Below, piece after piece: positions 7,277-14,682 of a stretch of 21,105 nt of DNA. Source of the stretch: Treponema sp. UBA4328 (GTDB lineage: Bacteria > Spirochaetota > Spirochaetia > Treponematales > Treponemataceae); contig DGTU01000084.1 of NCBI GenBank assembly GCA_002394465.1, positions 1 through 21,105 on the forward strand, read 5' to 3'. The notes below the pieces were generated by a model that saw only the letters and a list, made by a program, of their open reading frames with translations, was not told the DNA's origin and ran no database searches. A program made the position numbers and the translations under genes. The first letter of the stretch is position 1, and each line of letters opens with the position of its first letter.

Positions 7277-7306
7277 AATATACACTTTTTATAATATTCA
7301 TGTCAA
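7277..7306 (-). promoter_or_regulatory. Promoter of tRNA-Lys
   Basis: A consensus -35 TTGACA (7301-7306) and -10 TATATT (7277-7282) with an 18-bp spacer, 35 nt upstream of the mature 5' end. The 5' leader contains a small hairpin (CAGCA/TGCTG), presumably removed with the leader by RNase P. It is the closest match to a housekeeping promoter in the window. Confidence 0.7.
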
Positions 7307-7312
7307 CATTTT

Positions 7313-8176
7313 TTACTGCAATTTTTGCAAAAAAGTATCAGTTTTTTCAACTTCTTCTGTAAGTCCGCCGGATTCAAAAATATCCCTTGCCCACCTTGCA
7401 CTGTCTAAAGCCTTTTTACGGTCAGCCTCCGAAGACGGCTCCTTTAAGAGAATACGCGCATAGGCCATGTAATCAAGGCCGATTGCAGCCGTATTTTCTG
7501 CCGAACGGTCATACTGCAGGGCCAGTTCAACAGACTCAACGGCTTTCTGTTTGTTTCCGGCAAGGGAACGCACGCGGGCAGAAGAATAATAATCCAGACC
7601 TATCTCTGAAAGATACCTTTCCTTTATGTGGATGCCGGCAGCTTCAAGGTAGCATTCATCAGCCTTAGACCACATTGATTTTTCCGCATAAAGGTCACCT
7701 AGCGTACGCATAAGGTATCCAAGATAGTATTTTTCCTTTACAGTTCCGCGGAGTTTTTCAAGCGTCTTTATTGATTCGTCCGGAGAATCTTTTTTAGCAC
7801 TCTTGATGCGCGCCAGACAGATTTCATAGACTCCGGCGAGCATTTTCCTGTCATTTTCATTGCAGCGGGAAAAATGCTTTCTTGAAAGTTCAAGCTTGTC
7901 TTCAGCCTGGACAACTCCCGTACACATAAGGTCATAAGAGACATACGAATAGCAGATTCTTGTCAGCAGGTACTGGTCATCGATACTCATTGCAAGCTGC
8001 CATGCTGATTCCAGTTTTTCCCTCGCTTCCTCAAACCTTCCGTATGCAATCATTGAATTGGCAGTTTCATAATTAACGTCTGCCTGATCCGCAACCGTCG
8101 TTACGAGCATAGGCCTCTTTGAAGACGAACAGGAGATAAACAGGACTGTAAGCACCAGAAGAATATATTTTTTCAT
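7313..8176 (-). CDS. TPR-like lipoprotein linked to the Mla operon
   Basis: A 287-residue putative lipoprotein: MKKY, hydrophobic core, then FISC with Cys16 (a relaxed spirochaete-type lipobox). The mature part is all-helical, with several degenerate tetratricopeptide-like pairs such as YETANSMIAYGRFEEAREKL, YLEAAGIHIKERYLSEIGLD and KAVESVELALQYDR. I do not recognise a named family. It starts 8 bp after the mlaD stop with an AGGAA site, so it is the last gene of the mlaEFD operon. Position suggests an envelope partner of the lipid transporter, taking a place where other bacteria encode a periplasmic lipid-binding protein (MlaC) or lipoprotein (MlaA). This is inference from context; nothing in the sequence resembles MlaC or MlaA. 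It could simply be a scaffold. Confidence 0.75.
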   Translation of the reverse strand: MKKYILLVLTVLFISCSSSKRPMLVTTVADQADVNYETANSMIAYGRFEEAREKLESAWQLAMSIDDQYLLTRICYSYVSYDLMCTGVVQAEDKLELSRKHFSRCNENDRKMLAGVYEICLARIKSAKKDSPDESIKTLEKLRGTVKEKYYLGYLMRTLGDLYAEKSMWSKADECYLEAAGIHIKERYLSEIGLDYYSSARVRSLAGNKQKAVESVELALQYDRSAENTAAIGLDYMAYARILLKEPSSEADRKKALDSARWARDIFESGGLTEEVEKTDTFLQKLQ

Positions 8177-8184
8177 ATCAGTTC

Positions 8185-9096
8185 CTAGAAATCCGACTGT
8201 CTCAGCGGAACGGTTGCACTTGCTTCATGGCTTCTGTCAGGAACGCCGCCCCTGATAAGTGCATTACCCTTAAGTCCCTTGAGGACATCGTTAAGTTCGA
8301 TAATTGTCGTATTAAGCTCTGTAAGTGCCGAATCAATCTTAGGTTCTGCATCCCCGGATATCTCTGCAAGATTAACCGTAAGTGCATCAAGATTTGAAAG
8401 GATTCCTGAAATGTCGGCGGTAAATTTTTCTCCGAGGAGTTTTGGAATCGCACCGTCAGTATTTGAAAGACCTTCAGTAAGTTCGCTCAGGTTTTTAAGT
8501 ATTTCGTTTATACTGAGTACGAGCTGCGTGACAGGAGCCTTCCCCTTTCCTTCGAATGCATTTCCGAGTGAATAGGTAATTCTGTTGAGGTTATCGACAA
8601 GGGTTGAAACCTTGGACATAAGGACACCGACGGAATCCGTTGTATTCCAGATTATGTTAAGCTTTTCATCGATTATTTTACGGCCGAAATAAGAATTTGA
8701 ACGGTAAATTTCCCTGCCGCTTTCCATAAGGCCTTCTCCGCGTCCCGGATGAAATACAAACGTAGAACCGAGTCCTATCGGAGAAATTATAAGTTCTACA
8801 AGTGATCCTTCATGAACATAATCAGCATATTCTGCAAGGATATAATAATCGACGCGGACCATTTTGCCTTCAAGGTTAATTTTCTGTACCTTTCCGACAG
8901 AAAAGCCCTTGTACGTAAGGTCCATGCCGACTGTAACTCCCGAGCCTGAATCAAAAATAGTGTAATAGAAATTCTTCTTTGCAAACCAGTTCTGTTTGGC
9001 ACTTACAAAAAATACCAGCAGAATGACGCCTGCCAGCGCCAGAAGGGAGAAAAAGCCAACAATTTTATCAGCATACCTAATTTTAAATTTCATCAT
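8185..9096 (-). CDS. mlaD: MlaD/MCE-family lipid transport protein
   Basis: A 303-residue MCE-domain protein, the periplasmic substrate-binding part of an Mla-type phospholipid transporter. A single N-terminal membrane anchor lies at about residues 12-31 (VGFFSLLALAGVILLVFFV). The MCE domain follows at about 40-120 with FDSGSGVTVGMDLTYKGFSVGKV, the usual G-V-x-x-G-x-x-V pattern, and VELIISPIGLGSTFVF. The remaining 180 residues are mostly helical with no clear domain, consistent with the helical part of MCE proteins that lines the lipid tunnel. The start (tandem ATG ATG) overlaps the TGA stop of the ATPase gene, so translation is coupled. It is longer than E. coli MlaD (183 residues). Confidence 0.9.
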   Translation of the reverse strand: MMKFKIRYADKIVGFFSLLALAGVILLVFFVSAKQNWFAKKNFYYTIFDSGSGVTVGMDLTYKGFSVGKVQKINLEGKMVRVDYYILAEYADYVHEGSLVELIISPIGLGSTFVFHPGRGEGLMESGREIYRSNSYFGRKIIDEKLNIIWNTTDSVGVLMSKVSTLVDNLNRITYSLGNAFEGKGKAPVTQLVLSINEILKNLSELTEGLSNTDGAIPKLLGEKFTADISGILSNLDALTVNLAEISGDAEPKIDSALTELNTTIIELNDVLKGLKGNALIRGGVPDRSHEASATVPLRQSDF

Positions 9097-9776
9097 TCGT
9101 CCCCGATATAAACGGATTCTGAAAGGAGTCCTTTTTCTATCGTATGCATAACCCCTGGAAATTCACTTATGAATGAGGAATTATGACTGACATATATCAC
9201 GGTATTACCGCGGTCAATAAAATCATGCAGTATCGAATAAATTCTTGCCGTACCTTTTCTGTCGAGCGACTCGGTACATTCATCCAGAAAAAGTACCTCA
9301 GGATCACAGATAATTGCACGGGCAAAAGCAATTTTTTTCTGTTCACCCATTGAAAGGTCTGAAGGCCTTAAGGTAAGGGCACGTTCATAATTTATGAGTT
9401 CACAGACCGTCTTTATTTTTTCAAGCCGCTCCTGTTTTCCCATGGCAGGAAAATGTGTCTGAAGCGGAAGCGACAGGTTGCTCATGATATCCTGGTTTGC
9501 CCACAGTGCACTGTCCTGAAATACAAAGGAACAGTTCTTTCTGAACGCACGGTTTTCGGCAGAATTCATCATCTGAATGTCTTTTGAATTATACAACACT
9601 TTTCCGCCGGCAGGAACAAGAATTCCTGCAATAAGCTTTAAAAGCGTAGACTTTCCGCAGCCGGATTTCCCGACAAGAACAGTAACACTTCCCTTCTCTA
9701 TTTCAAGCGATATTCCGTTTACAACGCTTCCTGAGCGGGAATTAAATTTTACATCTTCAAGCGTAAACAGAGCCAT
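9093..9776 (-). CDS. mlaF: Mla-type ABC transporter ATPase
   Basis: A 227-residue ABC ATPase that would power phospholipid movement by the MlaE permease at the inner membrane. Motifs are intact: Walker A GKSGCGKS (36-43), Q-loop FVFQD (Q87), signature LSMGEQ (141-146; LSGGQ in the consensus, a common variant in MlaF-like proteins), Walker B VLFLDE (161-166) and switch His198 in IYVSHNSS. The D-loop reads ESLD. Family assignment rests on size and on its place between mlaE and mlaD. The gene starts 1 bp after the mlaE stop and overlaps mlaD. Confidence 0.9.
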   Translation of the reverse strand: MALFTLEDVKFNSRSGSVVNGISLEIEKGSVTVLVGKSGCGKSTLLKLIAGILVPAGGKVLYNSKDIQMMNSAENRAFRKNCSFVFQDSALWANQDIMSNLSLPLQTHFPAMGKQERLEKIKTVCELINYERALTLRPSDLSMGEQKKIAFARAIICDPEVLFLDECTESLDRKGTARIYSILHDFIDRGNTVIYVSHNSSFISEFPGVMHTIEKGLLSESVYIGDE

Positions 9777-9777
9777 A

Positions 9778-10557
9778 TTACAGCATCACCTGCAGGGCGA
9801 CGACAGCCACCTCGACAATAATTATTCCAAAGAAAGACTTTCCGACTGCCTGAATTCCGGCAACAGGAACCTCAGTAGATGCGCGTTCAACATTGAACCC
9901 GTAGTAAGTTGCAATTATTGATATGATCATTCCGAACAGAAGGCTTTTGATTGCAGAAACAACAAGGATTGTCGGAGTAACGCAGGCAAATACGCCGTCA
10001 AAATAGCCGGCAGCAGAAGCAGGATGAATTATCTGGCTGACTATGGCAGGACCTATAAGACCGCAGAGGGAAAAATAAATGTTAAGGAAAAACACAGAAA
10101 GAGTTACTCCGATAAAACGCGGAGTAACAAGATGACCGATCGGATCCACTCCGGTTGCAACGTAACTTTCAATCTGATGCGAAACAACCATGCCTGCCAG
10201 CTCAGTTGCAATTGCAGTAGCAGAACGTGCAGTAACGATGAATGCAATAAGAATCGGCCCGAGTTCCTGACAGATGATGATTACAAGGAGTTTGTAAATC
10301 AGCGGTGCCTGACCAATACTCAGGAGAAAAGAATAGCCGGCAATATAAATCGCAGATCCGAGTGCGATTGAAACGATTATTACAAGTTTAAGGGCTTCTA
10401 TATATGTAAAAAGAAGCTGCATGATGAGAATCTTACGGGCAGCTTTTTCACGAACGAAGAAAAACACGGCAGACACAAAAACACGGCCTACATAACCTAT
10501 GATATAGGGAACTGTAGAAAAATAATTTCTTATCTGACTGCCCAGTTTTTCAATCAT
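9778..10557 (-). CDS. mlaE: MlaE-family permease
   Basis: A 259-residue integral membrane protein of the MlaE (DUF140) family. Hydrophobic helices are visible around 47-70, 80-115, 150-180, 190-225 and 240-259. The family hallmark lies in the middle: ELGPILIAFIVTARSATAIA, then TELAGMVVSHQIESYVATGVDPIGHLVTPR. It would form the inner-membrane channel of the MlaFEDB-like complex with the two downstream gene products. It heads the operon, 32 bp after mtaB. The ATG lies 6 nt after an extended -10 promoter and has no Shine-Dalgarno site, so its message may be leaderless. Confidence 0.92.
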   Translation of the reverse strand: MIEKLGSQIRNYFSTVPYIIGYVGRVFVSAVFFFVREKAARKILIMQLLFTYIEALKLVIIVSIALGSAIYIAGYSFLLSIGQAPLIYKLLVIIICQELGPILIAFIVTARSATAIATELAGMVVSHQIESYVATGVDPIGHLVTPRFIGVTLSVFFLNIYFSLCGLIGPAIVSQIIHPASAAGYFDGVFACVTPTILVVSAIKSLLFGMIISIIATYYGFNVERASTEVPVAGIQAVGKSFFGIIIVEVAVVALQVML

Positions 10558-10563
10558 GAATAA

Positions 10564-10572
10564 ATTATAGCA
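10564..10572 (-). promoter_or_regulatory. Extended -10 promoter of the mla operon, possibly leaderless
   Basis: TGCTATAAT on the minus strand is an exact extended -10 element (TGnTATAAT), with TATAAT at 10564-10569. The best -35 at 17 bp is poor (TAGATT), as expected for extended -10 promoters. Only 6 nt separate the box from the mlaE start codon. Read-through from mtaB is also possible. Confidence 0.55.
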
Positions 10573-10589
10573 ATTAGCAGTTCACAAAT

Positions 10590-12020
10590 CTAGTTCGAAG
10601 CAGGTTCTGCAAGGACTTCACTTTCTCCGGTAACCTCATCCTTTTCAAGGAGACGGAGAATCCTTACGTTTATTGCCGACGAAGGTTCCGGGATTTCAGC
10701 AGATTCTGAATCAAATACAAGCTGACAGTGAATGAAATTTTCTGTAACTGCATGAATTACAGTCTTATCCTTCATGTTTTTCTGCGAATGAAGGTTTTCG
10801 CATACGGCAGGAAGAATTTTTCCGGTATAGCTTTTAAGGTATGCACTTCTGTGAACTGAATTAAATTCCTCAAGGGCTGCAATACGTGTTCCTGTTACAG
10901 AATTCGGAACCATCGGGCGCATTTTATAGGCTTCCGTTCCGGGACGTGCACTGAACGGGAATGCATGTACAAAAGTGAAATTGCATTCGTCAAGCATTTT
11001 CATGGTAAGGGCAAAGTCTTCATCAGTTTCACCGGGGAAACCGGCAATTATATCGCATGCAATAAAGGGAGAATCTTTGGCTTGTCTGAGAAGGCGTACT
11101 GCATTGTAAACTTTTTCTGCCCGATAGGGGCGCTTCATTTTTTCAAGTACTGCATCACTTCCGCTCTGAACTGAAATATGAAAATGCGGCCTTACCCTTC
11201 TGTCCTTAACTGTTTCGGCAAATTTTTCGTCGACGATTTCAGGGTACAGGCTTGAGATTCTGAATGCAATTTTAGAAGTTTTTTCGAGGAGGATTTTAAG
11301 CAGCCCCGTAAAGTTAATTGTCTGTCCGTTCCAGGTACTCACATACTGTCCGATATTTACCGTTGTAATTACAACTTCGCCGTAACCGTTTTTTTCAAGT
11401 TCAATTACACGGTTTACTACTTCCTGAGCATCAAGGGAAACGGATTTGCCGCGTGCAAGGCGGATGGCACAATAGGTACAGACACAGTTACAGCCGTCCT
11501 GAATTTTAAGGGAAGCCCTGCTGTGATTAATAAAGGAAGTCGTTGCAAGCTTAAACGGATGAAAAATTACGTTCTGGAGTTTGTTACGCCGTACCTCATC
11601 AAACCTGAGCTGAAGTTCTGAAGCTGTTTTTTCCGGGTCTTCAGAATTAATTTCGTTGAGGATTTGAGGGACTTTTTCCATGAAGCCTTTTGCCTGACCG
11701 CCGAGTACACAGATTCTTTTGTCCATTGAAAGAAGCTGTTTTTCACCGAGTTCAGCATAGCAGCCGGTAACGATGACTGCAGAGTGAGGAAATTTGCTCA
11801 GCAGAAGCCTTATGATTCTCCGTGCTTTCTGTTCGGCCTTTGTGGTAACGGTACAGGTATTTACGATGCACGCACAGACACTTTCATCAGGATTATCAGC
11901 AGCAGTTACGCTTTGCATCGAACAGTCAAAAGAGGCTTCCAAAAAGAATTTTGCCATTCCCTCGCTTTCAACCTGATTCAAGCGGCATCCGAGAGTCTCA
12001 AAATGAACGTTTTTCTTCAT
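10590..12020 (-). CDS. mtaB: tRNA t6A37 methylthiotransferase MtaB
   Basis: A 476-residue radical-SAM methylthiotransferase of the MiaB family, predicted to convert t6A to ms2t6A at position 37 of ANN-decoding tRNAs. The N-terminal UPF0004 cluster-binding cysteines are C12 (ETLGCRLNQVE), C56 (VNTCTVT) and C87 (VTGCYAE). The radical-SAM motif CxxxCxxC is C177-C181-C184 in IQDGCNCVCTYCAI, with an extra Cys179 inside it. A C-terminal TRAM-like segment follows at about 395-465. TLGCRLNQ with TCTVT fits MtaB better than MiaB or RimO. The neighbouring tRNA-Lys(UUU) would be a natural substrate, though the two are separate transcription units. No Shine-Dalgarno site precedes the ATG; with the TPR gene ending 6 bp upstream, reinitiation is likely. 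Confidence 0.92.
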   Translation of the reverse strand: MKKNVHFETLGCRLNQVESEGMAKFFLEASFDCSMQSVTAADNPDESVCACIVNTCTVTTKAEQKARRIIRLLLSKFPHSAVIVTGCYAELGEKQLLSMDKRICVLGGQAKGFMEKVPQILNEINSEDPEKTASELQLRFDEVRRNKLQNVIFHPFKLATTSFINHSRASLKIQDGCNCVCTYCAIRLARGKSVSLDAQEVVNRVIELEKNGYGEVVITTVNIGQYVSTWNGQTINFTGLLKILLEKTSKIAFRISSLYPEIVDEKFAETVKDRRVRPHFHISVQSGSDAVLEKMKRPYRAEKVYNAVRLLRQAKDSPFIACDIIAGFPGETDEDFALTMKMLDECNFTFVHAFPFSARPGTEAYKMRPMVPNSVTGTRIAALEEFNSVHRSAYLKSYTGKILPAVCENLHSQKNMKDKTVIHAVTENFIHCQLVFDSESAEIPEPSSAINVRILRLLEKDEVTGESEVLAEPASN

Positions 12021-12026
12021 GAGGTT

Positions 12027-12647
12027 TTACTTTAAGATGGCCTGAACACGCTCTTTTCCCTTGACGGCATCTTCGCGTGAAGGATTAAGTTCAAGAGCCT
12101 CGTTATAGGCATCAAGTGCCTTTGTATAAGACTTTGCCATTTCGCGGGCATAACCGCAGCGTGTCCACCAGAGATCACTTGTCGGATAGATATAAACGGC
12201 AGAAGTAAATGCCATGTCAGCATGCTGATACTTTGCCTGACGGATATAAATTTCACCCATGTAATAGTATGCGTTTTCAATACGTGAAGCAGAACCCGGT
12301 GCAGTCGCCAGATACTGCTGGAAGAGTTCAAGGGCACTGTTATTCTTTCCGAGATAGTATTTTGCCTCAGCCTGAATTTCGATAAGGCGTACATCGTTAG
12401 GACTTATCTTGCGGGCTTCGATTGAACGCTGTTCACCCTCTGCATACTGTCGGTTTCTAACGAGACTCCAGCAGAGAACACAGTATGAATCAACATTATT
12501 CGGGTCTTCAGTTATTTCAGCTTCGCAGATTTCGATTGCTTCCTTGTAACGTCCGTTTCTGTAAAGGACAAGGGCATCAGCCCTCTGCTGTGCAAAAAAA
12601 TCAGCTGTAAAAAGCAGAACACAAAATGTCAAAAAGTATTTTTTCAT
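12027..12647 (-). CDS. Exported TPR protein
   Basis: A 206-residue protein with a Sec signal peptide (MKKYFLTFCVLLFTADFFA, cleavage probably before QQ), so likely periplasmic. The mature protein consists of about five tetratricopeptide repeats. Clear examples are ADALVLYRNGRYKEAIEICE, IQAEAKYYLGKNNSALELFQ, YYYMGEIYIRQAKYQHADMA and YAREMAKSYTKALDAYNEAL. TPRs mediate protein-protein contacts; the partner is unknown. The start has AGGTGA 6 nt upstream. It lies between the bactofilin gene (13 bp upstream) and mtaB (6 bp downstream) in one operon. A link with the bactofilin in cell-envelope organisation is plausible, but there is no direct evidence. Confidence 0.85.
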   Translation of the reverse strand: MKKYFLTFCVLLFTADFFAQQRADALVLYRNGRYKEAIEICEAEITEDPNNVDSYCVLCWSLVRNRQYAEGEQRSIEARKISPNDVRLIEIQAEAKYYLGKNNSALELFQQYLATAPGSASRIENAYYYMGEIYIRQAKYQHADMAFTSAVYIYPTSDLWWTRCGYAREMAKSYTKALDAYNEALELNPSREDAVKGKERVQAILK

Positions 12648-12660
12648 ATTTTCACCTGAA

Positions 12661-13026
12661 CTAAATATTCTGAGTCATCGTACAGCGGCCGGAAAATCTT
12701 GATCCCGGTTCAAGAACAACCTGACCGGAAGTAATGTCTCCGCTTACGAATCCGCTTGAAGAAACAAAAACCATGTCCTTTGCAACGATATTTCCGTCAA
12801 CACGGCCCCGGACAAGAACCCTTCCGGCCGAAATTTCAGCCTTAACGACGGCATCCGTATCAATTACAAGATCACTTGTAGCTTCAATGGAACCTGAAAC
12901 TTTCCCGCGGATCATGAAAGGCTTTGTAAACCTGATGTTTCCCGAAAAAGTAATGTCAGAAGCAATTATAGTATCAAAATCCTCTTCTTCAAGATCAAAG
13001 AGGTCCGTATCCTTTACATCAAACAT
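12661..13026 (-). CDS. Bactofilin
   Basis: A 121-residue polymer-forming cytoskeletal protein (bactofilin, DUF583). After a short acidic N-terminus (DLFDLEEEDFD), residues 20-118 form the bactofilin beta-helix with its regular hydrophobic/Gly spacing: ITFSGNIRF, FMIRGKVSGSI, DLVIDTDAVVKAEI, VLVRGRVDGNI, FVSGDITSG and VVLEPGSRFSGRC. Bactofilins assemble into membrane-associated filaments and affect cell shape in several bacteria, including spirochaetes. The length is typical of a minimal bactofilin. The ATG has no Shine-Dalgarno sequence and lies 6 nt after a -10 box. It is first in the operon with the TPR gene and mtaB. Confidence 0.93.
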   Translation of the reverse strand: MFDVKDTDLFDLEEEDFDTIIASDITFSGNIRFTKPFMIRGKVSGSIEATSDLVIDTDAVVKAEISAGRVLVRGRVDGNIVAKDMVFVSSSGFVSGDITSGQVVLEPGSRFSGRCTMTQNI

Positions 13027-13032
13027 ATCATC

Positions 13033-13062
13033 ATTTTACTATAGATAAACGGGTTTGTTCAA
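13033..13062 (-). promoter_or_regulatory. Promoter of bactofilin-TPR-mtaB operon, possibly leaderless
   Basis: A -35 TTGAAC (13057-13062) and -10 TAAAAT (13033-13038) with an 18-bp spacer. The start codon of the bactofilin follows the -10 box after only 6 nt, and no ribosome-binding site is present. Confidence 0.5.
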
Positions 13063-13083
13063 TGGAGAACAATCGCCCGGATT

Positions 13084-14634
13084 CTATTTGGCGTTCTGCT
13101 TATCTCCCGTACTTCCGCTCTTTTCTTCAGCAGCCTTTTTATCAAGTTCTTCCTTCATGCCGAGTATTCTGGCAGCTTTTTCAGCATTTGCATTCTTTGA
13201 TTTTGCATTCGGATTATACTTAAGCGCCAGATTTCTGACATCATCCTCCGCTTCTGAATAACGTCCCTTTGAATAGATATCAAGTCCTGTTCCCTGGGTA
13301 GCCGTATCCTTCGATGCAATATATTCACGGCAGATTGAGCCGAACTCGCTTCTCCTGTATTTAGCAAATTCCTTTCCGAGCGAATAGCGGAGGGCCTTGC
13401 GCCTGTCATCCTTAAGGGTTTCGCGGGCAAGCTCTATTATTTCCTCCGTGCCTGCATTATTGAATTCCAGGAGAGCCTGGGCTGCACGGTTTTTAGGGTT
13501 GTCGGCAATTTTTTTGTCAGTAATCTGCTTTACAAGATACTCGTTTCCTTCCTTTGTGTTCAGTTCGGCAACTGCAGGGAAACACTTCTTTTTGACGCTG
13601 TCTTCCTTATCTTTTTCGAGCCGGTAAATCATGTACGGAACGGCATCGCGGTAACCGTTTTTGCGGCACACATCAATCGCTTCAAGGCGCACTGAAACGT
13701 GAGAATCCTTTATGGCCTGAATAACAAGGGATCTTGCTTCTTCATTTTCCGGGAAATGCGACAGTCCCTTTACAACGTAAGTTCTGAGCTTAGGATCAGA
13801 GTCACCGTAAAGTTTGACGAGTACAGGAACGGCCTCTTCTTTTTCCATTGAACCGATTGCTTCGGCACTGTACATCCTTATGAACGTATTTTCATCGGAA
13901 TCTTCTGCGAGTTCTACAAGTTTGTCATAGGTTTCGACGGCACGGATTTTACCGAGGACTTTTACCAGCTGCTGCTTCTGGGAAACGGTAAGGTCTTCCC
14001 TATCAATATATTCTGCAAGATAGACTGCTTCATCAGCACCACCGATTTCACCGACAGTTGTAAGGGCACCGTTAAAATATTCCTCTTCTTCCTTTTCAAG
14101 AAGGGCAAGTACGGCCGGAAGGGCTTCTTTTGTCTTTACCTTCTGAACATATGAAAAAACCGCATTTACCATTGAAGTTTTTTCATCATAGGGGTCATTC
14201 AGAATCGTAACGGCGAAGTCTTCAAGACACGGATCTTCGATTTTTGCAAAGTATGAAAGGATTTTTTCGCGTACAGAAGGATTACGGGTTTCCTGAAACA
14301 GATCGTAAACCTCATCTACAAAACGAATGTCTTCGTTACGGACGAGTTTATCAATAAGGTCCGTAATATCATCTTCCATTCCGTATTTAAGGGTATCGGC
14401 ATTTTCCCTGCGCGTATCAGGATAAGTTTCATCGAGTTCCTTAATTTTTTCACTGTCCTGTGCAGCAGGTCTTTTCTGCTCCGGCACTTCAGATTTACCG
14501 GCTTTGTGCGAAAGTTTTTTTTCACCGCTGCCCGCATCAACTGAAGGAGATTCATTTTCCCCTGCACTTACCTCAGCAGCATAAATGCAGCAGGAAAAAA
14601 CAATGCCTGTTAATAATAAAAAAGTCCTTTTCAT
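13084..14634 (-). CDS. Exported HEAT-repeat protein
   Basis: A 516-residue protein made of tandem HEAT-like helical repeats (about residues 75-480). Typical units are EALPAVLALLEKEEEEYFNG, AVPVLVKLYGDSDPKLRTYV and DAVPYMIYRLEKDKEDSVKK. The N-terminus MKRTFLLLTGIVFSCCIYAA is a signal peptide. Cleavage could be by signal peptidase I after IYA, or lipidation at FSC (relaxed spirochaete lipobox), so soluble periplasmic versus lipoprotein is open. A charged, low-complexity stretch (about 22-75) and a Lys/Ala-rich tail flank the repeats. I place the start at the ATG at 14634, not the TTG one codon earlier, because GGAG (14640-14643) then has proper spacing. It is last in the dut-lptF-lptG-tgt operon. 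Function unknown; HEAT arrays usually act as protein-binding scaffolds. Confidence 0.85.
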   Translation of the reverse strand: MKRTFLLLTGIVFSCCIYAAEVSAGENESPSVDAGSGEKKLSHKAGKSEVPEQKRPAAQDSEKIKELDETYPDTRRENADTLKYGMEDDITDLIDKLVRNEDIRFVDEVYDLFQETRNPSVREKILSYFAKIEDPCLEDFAVTILNDPYDEKTSMVNAVFSYVQKVKTKEALPAVLALLEKEEEEYFNGALTTVGEIGGADEAVYLAEYIDREDLTVSQKQQLVKVLGKIRAVETYDKLVELAEDSDENTFIRMYSAEAIGSMEKEEAVPVLVKLYGDSDPKLRTYVVKGLSHFPENEEARSLVIQAIKDSHVSVRLEAIDVCRKNGYRDAVPYMIYRLEKDKEDSVKKKCFPAVAELNTKEGNEYLVKQITDKKIADNPKNRAAQALLEFNNAGTEEIIELARETLKDDRRKALRYSLGKEFAKYRRSEFGSICREYIASKDTATQGTGLDIYSKGRYSEAEDDVRNLALKYNPNAKSKNANAEKAARILGMKEELDKKAAEEKSGSTGDKQNAK

Positions 14635-14639
14635 CAAAA

Positions 14640-14643
14640 CTCC
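14640..14643 (-). promoter_or_regulatory. Ribosome-binding site fixing the HEAT-protein start
   Basis: GGAG on the minus strand lies 5 nt before the ATG at 14634. It favours that ATG over the preceding in-frame TTG at 14637. Confidence 0.6.
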
Positions 14644-14647
14644 AGTT

Positions 14648-14682
14648 CGTAATTCATAATTCCGAATTCCGCATTCCGAATT
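14648..14682 (-). repeat. Degenerate 7-bp tandem repeat, five copies
   Basis: On the minus strand five consecutive heptamers read AATTCGG, AATGCGG, AATTCGG, AATTATG and AATTACG, with no gaps. A sixth, partial unit (AACTGG) runs into the ribosome-binding site of the HEAT-protein gene. The array touches the tgt stop codon at one end and fills most of the 46-bp gap between tgt and the next gene. Confidence 0.75.

Noticed and set aside
13063..13083. TTGTTC/GAACAA hairpin as terminator of the HEAT-protein operon
   Set aside because: The stem is only 6 bp without a T-tract and it overlaps the bactofilin -35 box.
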